Shown here piece by piece: positions 12,310 to 14,662 of a DNA stretch of 14,662 bases (positions are counted from its first letter, which is position 1; the number at the start of each line of letters is the position of its first letter). The DNA comes from Deltaproteobacteria bacterium (GTDB lineage: Bacteria; SAR324; JACQKK01), in assembly GCA_029879595.1 (NCBI GenBank), contig JAOUPZ010000029.1:1-14662 (forward strand), written 5' to 3'. The notes below the pieces were generated by a model that saw nothing but the letters and a program-made list of their open reading frames with translations, did no database searches and was not told the DNA's origin. The translations under genes and the position numbers were made by a program.

Positions 12310-13059
12310 TCAGGCCAGCAGGGAGAGCAGGGCCACCAGCAGCAGAATCAGCAGCACCACGCGGCGGTAGGAATGCCCCCCGGAGCGCCGGAACAGAACC
12401 GCGCCGGCATGCAGGGCCGCCAGGTAAACCGGCACCAGCAGGAAAATGAGCGCCACCACCTCCCGGGTGAACACTCCCCCCGCAATCAGCCCGCTCCAGG
12501 TGCCCAGGTTGGGAATGCAGAAAAAAGCGATGATATTGGCCCGCTGCACCGCCGGCGTCCCCAGGCCGGAAAGCTGGTACAGAACAACCGGCGGCCCCCC
12601 GGCTCCGGTGCTTCCGTTGAGAAAGCCGCTGATCCCGCCTGCACCCAGGGTCGCCAAAGCGCCCCGGCCGCCCCGCCAACGCCACCCGCTGGCCAGCAGG
12701 GCCACCAGCAGGATCACCAGCAGGGCGATGATGCGGCGCATGGCCTGCGGTTCCAGCACCAGCAGGATGGTGGTTCCCAGGGGAGCCGCCAGCCATGCCG
12801 CGCCGGCCATGGGCAGCACTTCCTTCCAGTTGATGCTGCGATAGGCCCCCGGCAGCAGCAGCCAGGCGCCGACCATCTCCATGCCGACGATTATGGCCAC
12901 GCCCTGAGAAGGGGTGAAAATGATGCTGAACAGCGGGGACATCAAAAGGGCCGAGCCGAAGCCGGAAAACCCCCGCACCATTCCGGCCAAGGCCACCACG
13001 GCCCAGGCCAGCGCCAGGTCCCCTGTTGCCAGACCATCCAGGAGGGCGGTCTGTATCAT
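12310..13059 (-). CDS. TauE/SafE family permease (sulfite/anion exporter type)
   Basis: A 249-residue inner-membrane protein with about eight hydrophobic segments in two repeated halves, as in the TauE/SafE (DUF81) family. Family marks are GMVRGFSGFGSALLMSP in the first half and the corresponding GISGFLNGSTGAGGPPVVLY in the second. Members export sulfite, sulfoacetate or other small organosulfur or anionic compounds; the substrate cannot be told from sequence. The start ATG at 13059 is 33 bp after the end of the PfkB-type kinase gene, with a weak GGTCGG ribosome binding site, so the two are probably one transcript. No sulfur-metabolism gene is adjacent. The gene ends 37 bp from the oppositely oriented small membrane protein gene. 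Length and topology are normal for the family. Confidence 0.9.
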   Translation of the reverse strand: MIQTALLDGLATGDLALAWAVVALAGMVRGFSGFGSALLMSPLFSIIFTPSQGVAIIVGMEMVGAWLLLPGAYRSINWKEVLPMAGAAWLAAPLGTTILLVLEPQAMRRIIALLVILLVALLASGWRWRGGRGALATLGAGGISGFLNGSTGAGGPPVVLYQLSGLGTPAVQRANIIAFFCIPNLGTWSGLIAGGVFTREVVALIFLLVPVYLAALHAGAVLFRRSGGHSYRRVVLLILLLVALLSLLA

Positions 13060-13092
13060 GTCCGACCGGCTGGGCGGTCAGCGCAGCACTGT

Positions 13093-14085
13093 TCAGGGCC
13101 GCTGATCATCCAGCACCTCCGCCAGTTCCCGCCTGATGTCACCGGAGAGCCGTGGGCCCACCTGCTGAATCACCCGCGAGGCGAAATAGGAGCCCTGCCG
13201 ACCGCACTGGAACAAAGAAGCCCCGGAGATTCTGCCGTACATGAACCCGGCAGCGAAGGCGTCTCCCGCGCCGGTGGTGTCCACCGCATTCACCGGGTAG
13301 GGATCAAGGTAGATATGCTCGTCACCCTGGGTGACATAGGCTCCGTTAGCCCCCATGGTGATAGCCGCGCCCGAACACCACTGGCGCAGCACCTTCATGG
13401 CCTCGTGGGTATTGTCGGTGTCGGTGAGGGTCAGGGCCTCCTCCTGGTTGGCGAATACAAAGTCCACATACCGGTCCAGAATATCCCGGAAGTCCTCCTT
13501 GTGCCGCACAACGCAGAACGGATCGGCCAGGCTCATCACCACATGCACTCCCTCCGCCCCGGCGGTCCTGAGAGCCAGCGTGGCGGCCTCCTTCTGCCCC
13601 TCGGTATCCCACAGGTAGCCGGTGATATACATGATATGGGAAGACTTGAGCTCCTCCAGGGGGACATCCTCCGGGGTCAGTTCCTGGCAGGCTCCCAGAA
13701 AGGTGTTCATGGTGCGGGCCGCATCGGGAGTCACCAGAATCACCGTGCTGCCGGTAACGCTGCCGTTGGATGATATGTAGGATTTTACGCCGGCGGCTTC
13801 CAGGCTTGAAATGTACGTCCTTCCGTGCTCGTCACCGCCCACCTTGCCGCAGTAGGCCGTCCGGCCTCCCAGCTGGGATATTCCCAGCAGCGTGTTGGCG
13901 CAGGAACCCCCGGCTTCCAGCCGCACCTCCACGCCGTCCAGGCTTTCCAGCAGAAACCTGTGCCGGGACTCGTCCACCAGCAGCATGTGGTTTTTCTTCA
14001 ATTCGTTCCTGACCAGAAACTCGTCCGGCACCTTGGCCAGCAGGTCTATCAATGGATTTTCTATGCCGAAAACATCAAATTTCAT
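13093..14085 (-). CDS. PfkB-family sugar/nucleoside kinase, adenosine-kinase-like
   Basis: A 330-residue ribokinase-fold kinase. The N-terminal FGIENPLIDLL has the substrate-binding aspartate (Asp14). AGGSCANTL (58-66) is the first PfkB motif, and DTTGAGDAFAAGF is the second, with the catalytic base Asp275 in GAGD. The overall pattern (LDGVEVRLEAGGSCANTLLGISQLGG, then RTMNTFLGACQELTPEDV) matches the bacterial group annotated as adenosine kinase, which phosphorylates adenosine or a related nucleoside or sugar with ATP. The substrate is not proven. The ATG at 14085 follows GGAG at about 10 nt. It is the first gene of a likely two-gene operon with the TauE/SafE permease and diverges from the metallopeptidase gene at 14289 across 203 bp. 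Confidence 0.93.
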   Translation of the reverse strand: MKFDVFGIENPLIDLLAKVPDEFLVRNELKKNHMLLVDESRHRFLLESLDGVEVRLEAGGSCANTLLGISQLGGRTAYCGKVGGDEHGRTYISSLEAAGVKSYISSNGSVTGSTVILVTPDAARTMNTFLGACQELTPEDVPLEELKSSHIMYITGYLWDTEGQKEAATLALRTAGAEGVHVVMSLADPFCVVRHKEDFRDILDRYVDFVFANQEEALTLTDTDNTHEAMKVLRQWCSGAAITMGANGAYVTQGDEHIYLDPYPVNAVDTTGAGDAFAAGFMYGRISGASLFQCGRQGSYFASRVIQQVGPRLSGDIRRELAEVLDDQRP

Positions 14086-14205
14086 ATGTAAATACTCCAG
14101 TGTGACGGATTAATCTGCCGACCTGCTTGATGCCCGGAAAAAGGGCCGGCCGGCGCCGGGAATGAACCATAAGGATGCTATCCACTGGACAAGCCTAGCC
14201 GCTTT

Positions 14206-14221
14206 TGTCACAAATGTCATG
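14206..14221. promoter_or_regulatory. TGTCA-N4-TGTCATG site between divergent genes
   Basis: On the minus strand it reads CATGACATTTGTGACA, matching 14 of 16 positions of the left-end element CATGACATTTTTGTCA (51-66). Here the second half is a direct rather than inverted repeat. It lies 68 nt before the metallopeptidase start and about 120 nt before the kinase start. It could be a binding site of the same factor, or chance. Confidence 0.25.
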
Positions 14222-14288
14222 AGTCCGAAGGAGCCTTTTGGCCCGGCAAACCGCCGTCTGAGGGCGGCATCGCAACCAGGGAGGGTTG

Positions 14289-14662
14289 ATGTTCGGAACC
14301 AAGTCACGCGGCAGGACGCCGCTTACGCAGGCCCGCGTGGTGCTGGCCCAGCGCGAGGTGGCCTATCAGATCAGACGCAGCCGGCGGCGGACGGTGGGAC
14401 TTTCCATCGACAGCGAACGGGGGCTGGTGGTGCATTGCCCCGGCCGTCTTTCCGTTTCCCGGCTGGAGTCCATTCTCAGGGATAAATCCGGCTGGATTCT
14501 TAAGAAAATCGCCGAAACTGAACAGCGGAAGGCCTCCCGGACCAGCCGCAGCTGGCAGGAGGGAATGCTGCTGCCCCTGCAGGGAAACTGGTATCCCCTG
14601 CGGCTGACGTCTCACCAGGGGCCGCCCCGCATCTGCCTGGAGGCTGGGGAACTGCGGCTGTA
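14289..14662 (+). CDS. YgjP-like/DUF45 metallopeptidase, 5' part only
   Basis: The first 124 codons of a gene cut by the window end. The start ATG at 14289 follows AGGGAGG at 5 nt, a strong signal. The translation contains VAYQIRRSRRRTVGLSID, then LVVHCPGRLSVSRLESIL and KSGWILKKI. This matches the N-terminal beta domain of the YgjP/DUF45 (SprT/M48-like) metallopeptidases, whose pattern is YxIRRSxRRxxxLxI...VxxP...K..WI.KK. The zinc motif HExxH would lie beyond the window and cannot be checked. A hairpin with CCGCC/GGCGG arms (14251-14267) precedes the ribosome binding site. It is divergent from the PfkB-type kinase gene. The function is a putative metal-dependent protease, with substrate unknown. 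Confidence 0.8.
   Translation, partial: MFGTKSRGRTPLTQARVVLAQREVAYQIRRSRRRTVGLSIDSERGLVVHCPGRLSVSRLESILRDKSGWILKKIAETEQRKASRTSRSWQEGMLLPLQGNWYPLRLTSHQGPPRICLEAGELRL

Noticed and set aside
12280..13773. 497-codon plus-strand open frame opposite the permease and kinase genes
   Set aside because: It crosses two well-defined minus-strand genes, and its glutamine/histidine/glycine-rich translation is typical of antisense GC-rich DNA.

Overview
The window is GC-rich DNA from a Gram-negative bacterium. The evidence is an outer-membrane-type beta-barrel protein, a lipoprotein with a lipobox, and EpmB, YbeY and ClpX homologues. The gene families and the apparent use of sigma-54 would fit a Desulfobacterota-type (deltaproteobacterial) genome, but no gene here proves the taxonomy. 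Most of the DNA is chromosomal core. No complete mobile element, CRISPR array, tRNA or rRNA was seen.

Left part (1-2121): a long non-coding stretch (1-581) holds two near-identical palindromes, a sigma-54-like promoter match and three RNA hairpins, followed by an unrecognised 127-residue helical protein. A second gap (966-1440) has a strong GC hairpin and what may be a relic of a group II intron 3' end. A small lipoprotein gene then runs towards yqeY, which is convergent with it.

Centre-left (2364-5145, minus strand): clpX, then about 420 bp upstream a gene for a secreted protein with an N-terminal small beta domain and a predicted outer-membrane barrel. ClpX has no clpP neighbour but keeps its ClpP-docking IGF loop. 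A 402-bp divergent region with an almost perfect 30-bp tandem repeat separates the barrel gene from the next operon.

Centre (5146-9943, plus strand): a tight four-gene operon. It encodes a membrane HD-domain phosphodiesterase of the PgpH/7TMR-HD type, YbeY, an EpmB/KamA-type radical SAM aminomutase and a Crp/Fnr-type regulator. Genes overlap by 47 nt and about 17 nt, and the last is 8 nt downstream. The operon combines cyclic dinucleotide turnover (inferred), rRNA maturation, elongation factor P modification (inferred) and a transcription factor.

Right part (9940-14662): the regulator is convergent with a DUF2249 gene, and their stop codons overlap. Upstream of the DUF2249 gene lies a perfect ATGAT-N4-ATCAT palindrome next to a promoter-like sequence, a plausible target for a Crp/Fnr protein. 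Next come a UDP-glucose 6-dehydrogenase that resembles the animal enzyme, a tiny membrane protein, a TauE/SafE-type permease downstream of an adenosine-kinase-like PfkB kinase, and the 5' part of a YgjP/DUF45-type metallopeptidase gene cut by the window end.

No clearly new multi-gene system was found. The best candidates for new biology are the left-end regulatory region, the animal-like UDP-glucose dehydrogenase and the Fnr-like site paired with the neighbouring regulator.
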